A stretch of DNA of 64,000 bases from Streptomyces sp. AM 2-1-1 (GCF_029167645.1 NZ_CP119147.1:2418001-2482000); one strand, 5' to 3'. Numbered from the stretch's first letter, positions 10,209 to 21,676 are shown. The notes: generated by a model not told the origin, from the letters alone. Program-made: numbers and translations.

Positions 10209-11270
10209 TCAGCCCAGCCGGGGCTGAATCTTCTCGATGAACACCTGCTGCTTCTGTTCCGCCGTCAGGTGGCAGGCGGAACCCCGTCCGGCCGGCAGGC
10301 CGGGGCGGTCGGTGACGCAGGCGTCACCGGGCACGTCCCCGGTGAACGCGCACCGGGGGTGGAACGGGCAGCCGGTCGGCGGGTTGAGCAGGGAGGGCGG
10401 CGAACCCGGGATCGGCATGAGCGGCTCGTCCACGCTGGAGGTGAGGCGCGGCATCGAGCCGAGCAGACCCCAGGTGTACGGGTGCTGGGGCGACTTGAGC
10501 ACCTCGCGCACCGAACCCCGCTCCACGGCCCGGCCGGCGTACATCACCAGCAGGTCGTCGGCCATGTTGGCGACGACGCCGAGGTCGTGCGTGATCATGA
10601 TGATCGCGGAGCCGAACTCCTGCTGGAGGTCCTTGAGCAGGTCGAGGATCTGCGCCTGGACGGTGACGTCCAGGGCGGTCGTCGGCTCGTCGGCGATCAG
10701 CAGGTCGGGGTTGCAGACCAGCGACATGGCGATCATGGCGCGCTGGCGCATGCCGCCGGAGAACTGGTGCGGGTAGTCGTCCACCCGCAGCGTGGGCTGC
10801 GGGATGCCCACCTTGGTCAGCATCTCGATGGCCCGGTCCCGGGCCTCCTTCTTGCTGGCGCCGGTGTGCTTGCGGAACGGCTCGGAGATCTGCCGCCCCA
10901 CCGTGTAGTACGGCGAGAGGGCGGTGAGCGCGTCCTGGAAGATCATCGACATCTTGTTGCCGCGCAGCGACTCGAGCGTGGACTCGGACGCGTGCGTCAG
11001 GTTCTCGCCGTCGAGGAGGATGTCGCCCTCGACGGTGGTCGTCTTCGGGCTGTGCAGGCCCAGCACGGTCAGGTTGGTGACCGACTTGCCGGAGCCGGAC
11101 TCGCCGACGATGCCGAGCGTCTTGCCGCGCTCCAGGTCGAAGGAGAGCCCGTTCACCGCATTGACGACGCCGTCCTCGGTGGAGAACTTGACGTGCAGAT
11201 CGCGTACCGAGAGGAAGGCGTCGGACCCGGTGGGGGCCGAGGCCTCGTCGGTCTTGGTGAGTGTGGTCAC
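10209..11270 (-). CDS. bldKD: BldK-type oligopeptide ABC transporter ATPase (first ATPase)
   Basis: 353 residues from a GTG start with AGGAG upstream. DppD/OppD-type subunit: Walker [10 protein letters not shown], signature SGGMRQR, Walker [12 protein letters not shown]. The C-terminal region contains the cysteine pair in [12 protein letters not shown] and a third cysteine in GDACVTDR. It starts 10 bases after the permease gene and is followed 24 bases later by the second ATPase gene, so the three are clearly one transcript. It would power peptide uptake by the two permeases of this operon; a separate full set of subunits lies immediately downstream. Confidence 0.88.
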   Translation of the reverse strand: MTTLTKTDEASAPTGSDAFLSVRDLHVKFSTEDGVVNAVNGLSFDLERGKTLGIVGESGSGKSVTNLTVLGLHSPKTTTVEGDILLDGENLTHASESTLESLRGNKMSMIFQDALTALSPYYTVGRQISEPFRKHTGASKKEARDRAIEMLTKVGIPQPTLRVDDYPHQFSGGMRQRAMIAMSLVCNPDLLIADEPTTALDVTVQAQILDLLKDLQQEFGSAIIMITHDLGVVANMADDLLVMYAGRAVERGSVREVLKSPQHPYTWGLLGSMPRLTSSVDEPLMPIPGSPPSLLNPPTGCPFHPRCAFTGDVPGDACVTDRPGLPAGRGSACHLTAEQKQQVFIEKIQPRLG

Positions 11271-11280
11271 GTTGCTACTC

Positions 11281-12258
11281 CTAGGACAGCCGCACGCGCG
11301 GGTCGATCACGGCGTACAGGGCGTCCACGACGAGGTTCAGGACAATGATGAAGGCCGCGCTGACGAGCATGACGCCCATGGTCATCGGCAGGTCCTTCTG
11401 CGTCACGGAGTCGATGGCCAGACGGCCGATCCCGGGAAGGCCGAAGGTGATCTCGGTGACCATGCCGCCGCCGAGCAGCGCCGCGATGTCCATGCCGAGG
11501 ATGGTGATGATCGGGATGAGCGATCCGCGCCAGGCGTAGCGCAGGAAGACGTAACGCCCGCTCATGCCCTTCGCCTTGGCGGCCCGGACATGCTCCTCCT
11601 GGAGCTGCTCGATCATCGTGGAGCGCGCCATACGGGTGTAGTTGGCCGTGAAGATCACGGACATCACCACCCAGGGGATGAGCAGCCCCATGAACCAGGG
11701 TCCCACGCCCTCGGTGAAGTCGTGGTACTTCGGCTTGTCCAGCCAACCGGTGCTGTAGACGAAGATGCCGAGCACGATCGGACCGAGGAAGTAGATCTGG
11801 AAGGAGCTCAGCACCAGCGAGAAGGAGCTGACGACCTTGTCCAGCCAGGTGCCCCGGAAGCGGGCGGCGACAAGGCCGGTTCCCAGGCCCACGACGAGGA
11901 AGACGATGAGCCCGCCGATGGTGAGCGAGAGGGTCAGCGGGAAACGGTCGACGATCGTGTCCCACACCATCTGGCCGTTGTTGAACGAGACGCCGAAGCA
12001 GGGCGCGTCGCAGTGGCCGACCGAGAAGTCCCGGCCCATGAAGATGCCGACGAGGAAGGTCCAGTACTGGACCGCCACCGGCTTATCGAGGCCGAGGTTG
12101 GTGTGGATGATGTCCAGCGCGTCCTTGGTGCAGTTCTTGCCGCAGGCCAGCATCGCCGGGTCCTGTGGGATCGCGAAGAACATGAAGAAGGTGAAGGCGC
12201 TGATCAGGACCAGAATCAGGAACGCGCCGAGCGACCGGCGCAAGAGGAAACGAAGCAT
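11281..12258 (-). CDS. bldKC: BldK-type oligopeptide ABC transporter permease (DppB type)
   Basis: 325 residues. Begins MLRFLLRRSLGAFLILV, the first helix of OppB-type permeases, followed by an external segment with CGKNC and CDAPC cysteine pairs, then the transport domain with EAA-like loop (AAKAKGMSGRYVFLRY) and the family's terminal DPRVRLS. It lies 112 bases after the binding-protein gene; that gap holds a GC-rich imperfect hairpin. Together with the permease at 14.3-15.3 kb it would form the membrane channel of the transporter. Confidence 0.88.
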   Translation of the reverse strand: MLRFLLRRSLGAFLILVLISAFTFFMFFAIPQDPAMLACGKNCTKDALDIIHTNLGLDKPVAVQYWTFLVGIFMGRDFSVGHCDAPCFGVSFNNGQMVWDTIVDRFPLTLSLTIGGLIVFLVVGLGTGLVAARFRGTWLDKVVSSFSLVLSSFQIYFLGPIVLGIFVYSTGWLDKPKYHDFTEGVGPWFMGLLIPWVVMSVIFTANYTRMARSTMIEQLQEEHVRAAKAKGMSGRYVFLRYAWRGSLIPIITILGMDIAALLGGGMVTEITFGLPGIGRLAIDSVTQKDLPMTMGVMLVSAAFIIVLNLVVDALYAVIDPRVRLS

Positions 12259-12319
12259 GGCAAGAGGCTGCTCTCAGGACGGCGGGACGAGAGGGGGGAG
12301 GTGGGGCGGATCCGGCAGA

Positions 12320-12351
12320 GGGGGCGCGCGCTCCGCCGCGCGCGCACCCCC
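12320..12351 (-). terminator. Imperfect GC hairpin after the bldKB-type gene
   Basis: A run of five Gs and a GCGCGC repeat (from 12320) can pair with the complementary run ending near 12351, with a small bulge. It sits just after the binding-protein stop, in the same place as the 7146-7177 hairpin of the neighbouring operon, and may likewise let through only part of transcription. Confidence 0.4.
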
Positions 12352-12370
12352 GTGGAACTGCTGTTGCCGA

Positions 12371-14167
12371 TTACTTCTTGAGGAAGATCTGCGTCACGTC
12401 GGTGTAGCTGGTCACCGTCGAGTAGCGCAGACCGCCGACGTTGGAACCCGCGATCTGGAACACCTTGGTGTAGTAGATCGGGGCAGCCGGGTTGATCTTC
12501 GTGGAGATGTACTTGGCGAGCTCGGCCCAGGCCTTGGTGGCCTCCGCGTTGTCCGTGATCTTCTGGATGCGGACGATCTCGGCGTTCACGTGCGGGTCGT
12601 TGAGGTGCGTGTAGTTCGAGGAACCGTCCTGGATGGCGGTGCCGTCGAACGACGGCGGGATGACCGTGGCGGCCGACGGCCAGTCCTGGCCCCAGCCGGT
12701 CATGTAGATGTCGTAGCCGTTCTTGACCTTACCGACCTGCTCGTACCAGGTGGCGGAGTCGATTTCCTTCTTCTCGACGTCCAGGCCGATCTTCTCCAGC
12801 GCGTTGGCGATCAGGACCGCCTGCTTCTGGCGGATCGGGGTGTTGGCGTAGGCGTAGACGATCTTCTTGCCCTCGGCGCCGGCTTCCTTGACCAGAGCCT
12901 TGGCCTTGACCAGGTCACCGTTGGGCTTGGCCTTGCGGTTGAACGGGTCGTACGTCTCGTCGAAGCCCGGGGTGGTGGGCGACATCAGGCTGCCGGCGAC
13001 CTCGCCGCCGTACGCACCGCCGTCCGCCTTGGAGATGGCCGAGGAGGGCATCGCCAGGGTGATCGCGTCACGGACCTTCTTGTCCGTGACGCGGTCCATG
13101 TTGAAGTTCATCTGCCACACGTACGGGGCGTAGCCCTGGATCGTGCGGGCCATGGCGGTCTTGTCGCCGACGACCTTCTGGAGCTGCGTGGTGGCGACCT
13201 GGCCGGTGAACATCACCGCGTTCTTCGCAGCACCGCGGTCGGCGAGGAGCGTCTTGGTCTGGTCCTCGTCGTCGTGGTTGTACTCGATGTTGAAGCCGTC
13301 GACGTACTGGTGGCGGACCGCGTCGGTCTTCGCGTCCCAGTTGGTGTTGCGGACGAGCTTCATGCCCTTGCCGGGCTTGAACTCGGCGATCTTGTACGGG
13401 CCGACCGCGACCGGGGCGGTGTCGTACTTCGCCTGGGTGTCGGTCTTCTCCGGGACGACGGAGTAACCGGCCATGGCGAGCGCCTGCGGCAGGTCGGGCT
13501 GCGCGCTCGGGAAGTGGAAGACGACCGTGTTCTTGTCCGGGGTCGCCAGCACCGAGTCGGGCAGGTGCTTGCCCTTGTAGGGGCCCTCGTACGCCTTGCG
13601 GTACGTGCTGCCGGAACCGGACAGCCACTGCTGGACGAAGGTGGGGCCGTCGGTGAGGTTGGTCGAGTACAGGCGCTCGATCGTGTGACGGATGTCGGCC
13701 GAGTCGATGACGTGGCCGTTCTGGTCCTTCACGCCGGACTTCAGCGTGTAGGTCCAGGTCTTGCCGCCGTCGGAGACCTTGCCCGAGTCGGTGGCGAGGT
13801 CGCCGACGACCGTCAGGCTGCCGTCGGCGCCTTCCTTGTACGTCGTCAGACCGCGGTAGATCAGCTTGGAGAGCAGGCCGCCGTCGCTGACGTAGATCTG
13901 GCCCGGGTCCAGGTGGGAGAAGTCGTCCTCCTGGTAGACCTCGGCCGTGCCGCCGGAGCGGGCGCCCGCGACCTCGGCCGCCGGGCCGGTGGAGTCGGCG
14001 GCGGTGCCGAGGACGACCGCGTTGGACTGCGAGGACGCGTCCTTCTTGGTCTTGCTGTTGTCCTTGCTGGCGCTGTCGTCGTTGCCGCCGCACGCGGTGA
14101 GGGTCAGTGCGCCCGCCGCGACCGCGACCATCGCGGCTCTCGCCGAACGGTTCTTGAGCATAGACAT
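12371..14167 (-). CDS. bldKB: BldK-type peptide-binding lipoprotein
   Basis: 598 residues from ATG 14167 (a second ATG lies two codons on; AGGTGGA lies about 10 bases upstream). The lipoprotein signal ends at Cys26 in LTLTAC, followed by a charged Ser/Lys/Asp linker of about 25 residues. The rest is SBP_bac_5: YTLKSGVKDQNG and a MPSSAISKADGG segment mark the usual lobes. It would bind the extracellular peptide that the BldK importer delivers. It lies between two permease genes rather than first in the operon, the feature that most resembles bldK. Paralogous to, but clearly different from, the binding protein at 7.2-8.8 kb. Confidence 0.88.
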   Translation of the reverse strand: MSMLKNRSARAAMVAVAAGALTLTACGGNDDSASKDNSKTKKDASSQSNAVVLGTAADSTGPAAEVAGARSGGTAEVYQEDDFSHLDPGQIYVSDGGLLSKLIYRGLTTYKEGADGSLTVVGDLATDSGKVSDGGKTWTYTLKSGVKDQNGHVIDSADIRHTIERLYSTNLTDGPTFVQQWLSGSGSTYRKAYEGPYKGKHLPDSVLATPDKNTVVFHFPSAQPDLPQALAMAGYSVVPEKTDTQAKYDTAPVAVGPYKIAEFKPGKGMKLVRNTNWDAKTDAVRHQYVDGFNIEYNHDDEDQTKTLLADRGAAKNAVMFTGQVATTQLQKVVGDKTAMARTIQGYAPYVWQMNFNMDRVTDKKVRDAITLAMPSSAISKADGGAYGGEVAGSLMSPTTPGFDETYDPFNRKAKPNGDLVKAKALVKEAGAEGKKIVYAYANTPIRQKQAVLIANALEKIGLDVEKKEIDSATWYEQVGKVKNGYDIYMTGWGQDWPSAATVIPPSFDGTAIQDGSSNYTHLNDPHVNAEIVRIQKITDNAEATKAWAELAKYISTKINPAAPIYYTKVFQIAGSNVGGLRYSTVTSYTDVTQIFLKK

Positions 14168-14265
14168 GGAGTCGAGTCCACCTGCCTGTGAGTAGTGATC
14201 AGCTGTGCTGCCCTGCACGTCCGGTCGGTACCGGCGCCCGGGAGGCAGCGCCCCCGCGGTTCGGA

Positions 14266-15288
14266 TCAGCGACCCGTCTTCGGGTCGAAGGCGTCCCGTA
14301 CGGAGTCCCCGAGGAGGTTGAACGCCACGACGAACACGACCATGGCGATACCCGGGAAGAACATGTAGACCGGGTCCTGCTCGTAGACGTCCGCGCCCAC
14401 GGAGAACATCCGGCCCCAGTCCGGCGTCGGTTCGACGTAGCCGACACCGACGAAGGAGAGAAAGGCGACCGAGAGGATGGTGCTGGGCAGCATGTACGTG
14501 GACTGCACCAGGATCGGGGTGACGAGGTTCGGCAGCAGCTCCTTGCGGATGATGCGCCAGGGGGAGGCTCCGGCGACCTTGGCTGCCTCGACGAACTCAC
14601 GTCCGCTGAGCGAGAGGGTGACGGCGCGCACCAGACGGGCCAGGCCCATCCAGCCGAGCAGCCACATCACACCGATGATGGCGCAGGTGCGCACGTACGT
14701 CGGCGTCTCCTCGTCCGGGGCCACGAACACGGTCGTGATGACCGGCATCGCCGCCACGAAGAAGAGCTGGCTCGGGAGCGCGAGGAAGAAGTCGGTGACC
14801 CGGCCGATCCAGTAGTCGGTCTTGCCGCCGAAGTAACCGCCGACGAGGCCGATCAGGACACCCATGACCACCATGGCGATGGTGGCGGCGACCGCCGTGA
14901 ACAGCGAGGTGCGCATGCCGTAGAGCAGCTGGGCGAAGACGTCGCGGCCGAGCGTCGGCTCGATGCCGAACCAGTGCTCCGGGGACATGCCGCCCATGCC
15001 GCCGGAGGGCATGTTGAACATGTCCAGGAGGTCGGGGTTGTCCTGCCCGTACAGCGTGTACGGGTCCTTGCCGTAGAGCTTGGTGATCACCGGCGCGAGG
15101 AGGGCGACCGCGAAGAAGAGGATCACTACGACCGCGGACACGAGTCCGGTCTTGTCGCGCTTGAACCGGCGCCACATCAGCTGGCCCGGCGAGCGCCCCT
15201 CGACCTTGGCGGGGCCGGTCGGCTTCTCGGGCTCTTTCTCGAGGACCGAGACCGAAGCCTCGGCCTGAATCCCAGTTGGACTCGTCAT
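14266..15288 (-). CDS. bldKA: BldK-type oligopeptide ABC transporter permease (DppC type), first gene of operon
   Basis: 340 residues. OppC-type permease: a hydrophilic N-terminal tail of about 50 residues, one helix (LVSAVVVILFFAVALLAP), the FGIEPTLGRDVF motif in the external segment, then the transport domain with EAA-like loop (AAKVAGASPWRIIRKE) and the DSVRDAFDPK ending. First gene of the five-gene operon. Its ribosome binding site is weak (GGACGA), whereas a short upstream ORF has an excellent one, which may matter for regulation. The next gene follows after 98 bases. Confidence 0.88.
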   Translation of the reverse strand: MTSPTGIQAEASVSVLEKEPEKPTGPAKVEGRSPGQLMWRRFKRDKTGLVSAVVVILFFAVALLAPVITKLYGKDPYTLYGQDNPDLLDMFNMPSGGMGGMSPEHWFGIEPTLGRDVFAQLLYGMRTSLFTAVAATIAMVVMGVLIGLVGGYFGGKTDYWIGRVTDFFLALPSQLFFVAAMPVITTVFVAPDEETPTYVRTCAIIGVMWLLGWMGLARLVRAVTLSLSGREFVEAAKVAGASPWRIIRKELLPNLVTPILVQSTYMLPSTILSVAFLSFVGVGYVEPTPDWGRMFSVGADVYEQDPVYMFFPGIAMVVFVVAFNLLGDSVRDAFDPKTGR

Positions 15289-15519
15289 GATTCGTCCGTT
15301 TCACATGTAATTGACGGCCGCCGGCCCGCGCACGTGCCGCTTCTCAGCAGTATGCGAGGAGTCAACCGCACTGCGCCTGCACCGAGTTGCCGAACGAGAG
15401 GGCGGGTGCGGGAGCGTACGGAGCGGCGAGCAGGGCCAAGGGCTGATCTGCGCGGGTAGACCGCGGCCAGGGTGGACTCACCCCGGAGGACCGATACGAA
15501 GGATCGGGCGCCGGGCGGA

Positions 15520-15624
15520 TCAGTACGGCGAGCGAGCGGATCCCCGGCGTACCGCCAGGGTTCGCGGGCGTCTGACGCGCCGGTCGGACGACGTGACCCA
15601 CTGGGCGCTTGTGGCACCGTTCAT
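15520..15624 (-). CDS. Possible 34-residue leader peptide upstream of bldKA
   Basis: ATG at 15624 is preceded at ideal distance by GAGGAGG, the best ribosome binding site in this part of the window. The frame runs 34 residues (MNGATSAQWVTSS..., ending RSARSPY-like) and stops 231 bases before bldKA. The second half is arginine-rich and the codon use is not clearly Streptomyces-like, so it may be a translated leader rather than a functional protein. I recognise no family. It contains no TTA codon. It could couple translation of the leader to expression of the transporter, but nothing in the sequence proves that. Confidence 0.4.
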   Translation of the reverse strand: MNGATSAQWVTSSDRRVRRPRTLAVRRGSARSPY

Positions 15625-15969
15625 GGGTTCCTCCTCATGAGTCCACTTGTTCTTCACTACGAAGCGGGCACGACGATCCCGGTCGACACCCCTGACGACG
15701 AGAGATCTGCGTACCCCGTGTGCTCGTGAGTCGGCACTCCCCACAGTGCGTGACTCATTGACCCGAGCTCAATGGAGCCAACTATTAAGTACGAGCGGGC
15801 CTTAAACCACACTTAAAGGGTCTCGGTTTGACAACATCGATACGGGGCGTGTGCCCGAAATCCGGACAAAGTGAGTGCAGACAGACACCCCCGAAACGGA
15901 CTGTTAACACATGTTTCGGAGAGCGACGCCCGATAACCGGACGCGAAAGTGACGAAAATCAATTGACGA
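15625..15969. other. Promoter-containing spacer upstream of the bldK-type operon
   Basis: No convincing gene. This is an AT-richer zone (about 15760-15840) with CTTAA/TTAAG elements that probably holds the minus-strand promoter(s) of the leader ORF and transporter. A TTGTCA-like -35 read leftward near 15835 has no good -10 at the right distance, so no promoter is called. A TTGACA on the plus strand at 15828 also lacks a -10. Confidence 0.4.
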
Positions 15970-16008
15970 AGGCCCGGCCTCCCACAGTGTCTGCGGGAGG
16001 CCGGGCCT
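15970..16008 (-). terminator. Perfect 14-bp hairpin, typA terminator
   Basis: Arms 15970-15983 and 15995-16008 are exact reverse complements with an 11-base loop, 67 bases after the typA stop. Confidence 0.8.
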
Positions 16009-16074
16009 CATGTCAATGCTCTGGATCGGGTGGGGACCCGGCAGGGACGTGCCCCGGCCGGTGGCCGCATGTGA

Positions 16075-17946
<1,872 letters not shown>

Positions 17947-18256
17947 GGGTGGAATGCGCTTCTCTCGGATCGTGGGATCAGGCGTCGCAGTCGGTCTCAG
18001 GTCCTCGTACGCCCCGCCGGGCTGACACGCCACGGCTCGTCCCATGGTACGGGCCCGCCGCGCGGGGGGCTTCCGGGCCCGATCCGCGAGACCCCTCTCC
18101 CCCCGGTATTCAACGGATAATCAACGGTCGGTGCGGGTCCGGAGCGGTGCTCGGACGGATGCGGAGGCGGCGCGCGGCCCCCTGCGCGTCCCCTTTTCGC
18201 CGGTTTCCCGTCACCTTCCGCCGGGCCCCCGAAACCCGGCTCGCGCGCCCGGACGT

Positions 18257-18291
18257 GAACGTGCCCGCCGGGTGGTCCGGCGGGCACGTTC
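18257..18291 (-). terminator. Perfect 15-bp hairpin downstream of the third peptide-binding protein gene
   Basis: Arms 18257-18271 and 18277-18291 are exact reverse complements with a five-base loop, 55 bases past the stop of the gene ending at 18346. Confidence 0.8.
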
Positions 18292-18345
18292 GAACAACGG
18301 GGCCCCGTCGAAGGCGCTCGGGGGTGCGCCGAGGGGGGTCCCGCG

Positions 18346-20751
18346 CTACTCGGTCAGACGGGCCGGGGCGCCCGCCGCCTTCTTGTCCTTGAACCCGATG
18401 TCCTGGTAGCGCGCCGTGCCGAAGCCGAAGGCGCCGACGTTCACCAGTTTCTTGTCGACCGCCACCAGCTGCGGGCGCTGGTAGAGCGGGATCGAGCCCG
18501 CGGCGGCCCAGATCCGGGCGTCCGCCTGCTTCATCAGGTCGCGGGCGGCGTCCTCGTCCAGCTCCGCGACGGCCCGGTCGAAGAGCTGGTCGATGTAGTC
18601 CGTGCCGACCCGGGTGTAGTTCTGCTCGACCAGCAGCGATCCGTCCGAGGCGGGGACCGGCTTGGCGAAGATGGGCCGCCCGTCCGTGGCGGGGTAGGCG
18701 CTGGCAGGCCAGGAGTACAGGGCCAGGTCGTAGTCGCCGGACGCGATGTGGTCCTTGAAGTAGCTCGCGTCGGAGACCTTGGTGATCACCGTGGAGATGC
18801 CGACGGAGTCGAGCATCGCCGCGATCTTCTGCCCGACGGTGCGCAGGGCGGCCGACTCGGCGCCCGAGGGGAGCACGAAACGAAGGCTCAGGGTCTTCCC
18901 GTCCTTGCCGATCCGGCTCCGTACGGCCGCGTGCGGGGCTGGGGCGGGCCGGGCGGGGGCCGCGGTGCCCACCGGGGCGTACGCGCCCGGGGCGCCCCCG
19001 GCCTTGCGGTCCTGGAGCGATGCCTGGGCGGCGGAGCCGTCGTCGCCCGGCTTGTCGTCGCCCCCGACGATGTAGCGCCCGGCGTCCCCGGCGTCGGCCT
19101 TCTCGTCGGCGGAGGCCTTCTCGGCGGAGCCGGGGGACGCCGCCGCGGAGGGCTCGGCGGAGGCCTTCTCGGCGGAGCCGGGGGACGCCGCCGCGGAGGG
19201 CTCGGCGGAGACGTCGGGGGCGGCTCCCGCGGCCGTGCCGGAGGCCTCGGAGGCCTCGGCGGACGCGTCGTCGGAGTCGTCTTCCGCGGCGTCCTCGTCG
19301 GCGTCCGCGGAGGCGGAGGGGGAGGCGGAGGCGGATGCCTTGCGCTTCTGGGCCTCGCTGCCCGCCTCGGTGCCCTTGGGCCTGCCTGCGCCGCCCGGTG
19401 TCCAGCCGGCGTCGGCGAGCAGCGCCAGGGCCTCCGCGGTGTCCTGGTCGCCGATGGCGCCGCTGCTGTCCGTGTAGCCGGGCTGGCCGGCCATCGCGAG
19501 GTGGCTGCCGAGCGGCTCGGCCGGGAGCCCCAGCGGCTTCAGGACGGTGTCGGCGATCTCCTGGCGGTCGAGAGCGCGGGCCACCGCCCGGCGCACCCGC
19601 TCGTCGGCCAGCGGCCCGGACTCCCCGTTGAGCGCCAGCTGCGTGTAGGCGGGCTCCAGGGATTTGCGTACGACGTAGGAGCGCAGGCCCGCCTGCTCGG
19701 TCTCGTAGGCCTCGATCGCCTCCTTGGCCTTCTCCCGGGACGCCTGCGCGATCTCGGCCGCCTCCTCGTCCGAGCCGTGCGCGAGCGCCCAGGAGCGCAG
19801 GGCGGCGGCGGGGGTGAGGTCGGCTTCGGGGCCGTGGGTGAGCGGGCGGCCGTTGCGGCCGTCGTCGCGGGCTGCGAGACGGATGCGCTGTGCGCCGGCG
19901 CCGTCGATGTCGGCCACGTCCACCGTGCCCTTCGCGAGCGCCGCGGTGCGCTCCCGGGGGGCGACCGCGCGGAAGACGATCTTCTCCAGCTTCGCCTCGT
20001 CGCCCCACCAGCGGGGGTCGCGGACGACGGTGACGGTCTTGGTGTCCTTGTCCACGGCGCCGAACTTGAAGGGGCCGCCGGTGGTTCTGAGGGTGGTGCG
20101 GGCCCCGTCGTTGAAGGCGTCCGGGGTGCCCATGACCTCCTTGGGGTACAGCGGCGAGAAGAGCGAGCGCCAGTCGGCGTACGGCTTGGAGAAGGTGACC
20201 CGGACCTGGAGGTCGTCGTGGCCGCGCTCGATCTTCTCGATCCGCTCGTATCCGGCGTTGCGGGCGGTCCAGTAGGCGGAATCCTTGCCGCTGAGCGCCC
20301 TCCACTGGGCGAGGAAGTCGGGGGCGCCGATCTCCCGGCCGTCGCTCCACACCGCCTGCTGGTTGAGCTTGTAGAGGACGACCTGCTGGGGTTCCCGGTC
20401 GATGATCTTCGCGGATTCCAGGTAGTCGGGATTGAGCCGCGGCCGTCCCTGTGCGTCGAGGGGGAAGAGCGTCGGCAGGAGCGCGCCGGTGATCCGGGTG
20501 GTGGAGGCGTCCGCGTCCGCCTGGAAGGTGTTGAGGGTGGCGGGCAGCGTGTCGACGGCCCAGTTCAGGGTGGCTCCCTGGGCGATCGCGCCGCGGGCGG
20601 CCGGGGCGATGTCCTGGGGGACGCGGACGACCGCCTCGTCCCCGCCGGATCCGCAGGCGGCCAGCGCCGGGAGGGTGAGCACCCCCGCGGTGAACAGCGC
20701 GAGGGCGCGGCGCTTGCGGACGGTCCCGCGCGGGACGCCGACGTGGGACAT
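18346..20751 (-). CDS. Large ABC-transporter-type peptide-binding lipoprotein with repeat linker
   Basis: 801 residues from ATG 20751 (GGAGG eight bases upstream; a GTG ten codons earlier is less likely). Lipobox LAAC places the lipidated residue at Cys33. The N-terminal ~430 residues and the C-terminal ~200 are SBP_bac_5 family. Between them is an inserted low-complexity region of roughly 120 residues rich in Ala, Ser, Glu, Asp and Pro, containing a 16-residue unit repeated twice in tandem. At 801 residues it is about 200-250 longer than ordinary family members. No permease or ATPase is adjacent, so it is either an orphan receptor or serves a transporter elsewhere; the neighbouring opp/bldK importers are candidates. 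Confidence 0.88.
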   Translation of the reverse strand: MSHVGVPRGTVRKRRALALFTAGVLTLPALAACGSGGDEAVVRVPQDIAPAARGAIAQGATLNWAVDTLPATLNTFQADADASTTRITGALLPTLFPLDAQGRPRLNPDYLESAKIIDREPQQVVLYKLNQQAVWSDGREIGAPDFLAQWRALSGKDSAYWTARNAGYERIEKIERGHDDLQVRVTFSKPYADWRSLFSPLYPKEVMGTPDAFNDGARTTLRTTGGPFKFGAVDKDTKTVTVVRDPRWWGDEAKLEKIVFRAVAPRERTAALAKGTVDVADIDGAGAQRIRLAARDDGRNGRPLTHGPEADLTPAAALRSWALAHGSDEEAAEIAQASREKAKEAIEAYETEQAGLRSYVVRKSLEPAYTQLALNGESGPLADERVRRAVARALDRQEIADTVLKPLGLPAEPLGSHLAMAGQPGYTDSSGAIGDQDTAEALALLADAGWTPGGAGRPKGTEAGSEAQKRKASASASPSASADADEDAAEDDSDDASAEASEASGTAAGAAPDVSAEPSAAASPGSAEKASAEPSAAASPGSAEKASADEKADAGDAGRYIVGGDDKPGDDGSAAQASLQDRKAGGAPGAYAPVGTAAPARPAPAPHAAVRSRIGKDGKTLSLRFVLPSGAESAALRTVGQKIAAMLDSVGISTVITKVSDASYFKDHIASGDYDLALYSWPASAYPATDGRPIFAKPVPASDGSLLVEQNYTRVGTDYIDQLFDRAVAELDEDAARDLMKQADARIWAAAGSIPLYQRPQLVAVDKKLVNVGAFGFGTARYQDIGFKDKKAAGAPARLTE
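19106..19201. repeat. Two exact 48-bp tandem repeats inside the binding-protein gene
   Basis: Units 19106-19153 and 19154-19201 are identical, and eight bases of a third copy follow. The length is a multiple of three, so each copy adds 16 residues (AEKASAEPSAAASPG-like) without breaking the frame. This is recent in-frame expansion in a disordered linker. Confidence 0.9.
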
Positions 20752-20974
20752 GGCTGGTACCTCCGGGGCCGGACGGACCACCCCGTACCGGAATGGACCG
20801 GATGACAGTTGCCTGCTGATCTGGTGGCATTAACGGTTGATCACACCGAATGCGTCTTTCCACTGAAAGCGGTGGCGCGGGCGCGCGGGCGCCGACACGT
20901 CGGCGGTGCCGCGCGACTCACCCGCGCGGGGGTACGGCCGGCCCGGACGGCCGCCGCCGGGCCCCGGACGCGAC

Positions 20975-21013
20975 GGTGCCCCGGAACCGGCGGAAGGCCG
21001 GTTCCGGGGCACC
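20975..21013 (-). terminator. Perfect 16-bp hairpin ending the MarR-MFS-hydrolase operon
   Basis: Arms 20975-20990 and 20998-21013 are exact reverse complements with a seven-base loop, 41 bases past the hydrolase stop. Confidence 0.85.
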
Positions 21014-21053
21014 CGGGGAGAGGCGCCGGCCCGTGCGGGGCCGGTGACGGGGA

Positions 21054-21605
21054 TCAGCCGAGGAGCGTGATGACCTCGTCGGTGGTGGCGGTCTCGCCGA
21101 GCCTCGGGAAGATCTTCTCGACGGAGTTGGCGTGGGCGCCGGCGTCCATGTCGCTGATCGCGTCGGTCACGATCGTGACGTGGTAGCCGTATTCGTGGGC
21201 GAAGCGGGCGGTGGACTCGACACCGATGCTGGTGGCGACGCCGAGCAGCACGATCTGGGTGACGCCGCGGCGACGCAGCTGGAGGTCCAGGTCGGTGCCG
21301 TAGAAGGCGCCCCACTGCCGCTTGGTGACGACGAGGTCGCTCTCCTGGCGGCCGAGGCCGGGGACCAGGTCGGCCCAGTCGGCGGGCAGCTCGCCGCGGG
21401 GGCCCGCGGTCTCGTTGCGGCCGGGGGCTGAACCGGTGACGTGGACCAGCACGACCGGCAGATCCTTGGCGCGGAACGCCTCGGCGAGCCGGGCGGCCCG
21501 GGCGACGATCTCCTCGCCGGAGTGGATGATCGGCAGATCGAGGATGCCCTTCTGCAGGTCGATGACGACGAGCGCGGTCTTCGCGTCGAGCGTGGTGGCG
21601 GTCAT
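21054..21605 (-). CDS. Isochorismatase-like hydrolase
   Basis: 183 residues from ATG 21605 with GAGGAG upstream. The fold is shown by ALVVIDLQKG at the N-terminus (catalytic Asp), the central VTKRQWGAFYGTDLDL segment (catalytic Lys) and GVATSIGVESTARFA, the strand-turn that normally carries the nucleophile. In cysteine hydrolases such as nicotinamidase this last motif has Cys where this protein has Gly. The same position is also non-Cys in true isochorismatases of the EntB/PhzD type, so a cysteine-independent reaction is more likely than amide hydrolysis. It lies 71 bases after the MFS gene in the same orientation and shares its terminator, so it is probably controlled by the MarR protein. 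Confidence 0.85.
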   Translation of the reverse strand: MTATTLDAKTALVVIDLQKGILDLPIIHSGEEIVARAARLAEAFRAKDLPVVLVHVTGSAPGRNETAGPRGELPADWADLVPGLGRQESDLVVTKRQWGAFYGTDLDLQLRRRGVTQIVLLGVATSIGVESTARFAHEYGYHVTIVTDAISDMDAGAHANSVEKIFPRLGETATTDEVITLLG

Positions 21606-21676
21606 GGGAGTGCTCCTCGGGGATGGGGTGCGGCCCGTGCGTACCGGGGCCGGGGCGGTGCGGGGGGGAAGGGTCT

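Noticed and set aside
15828..15833. TTGACA as plus-strand promoter
   Set aside because: No acceptable -10 at 16-18 bases, and no gene on that strand downstream.
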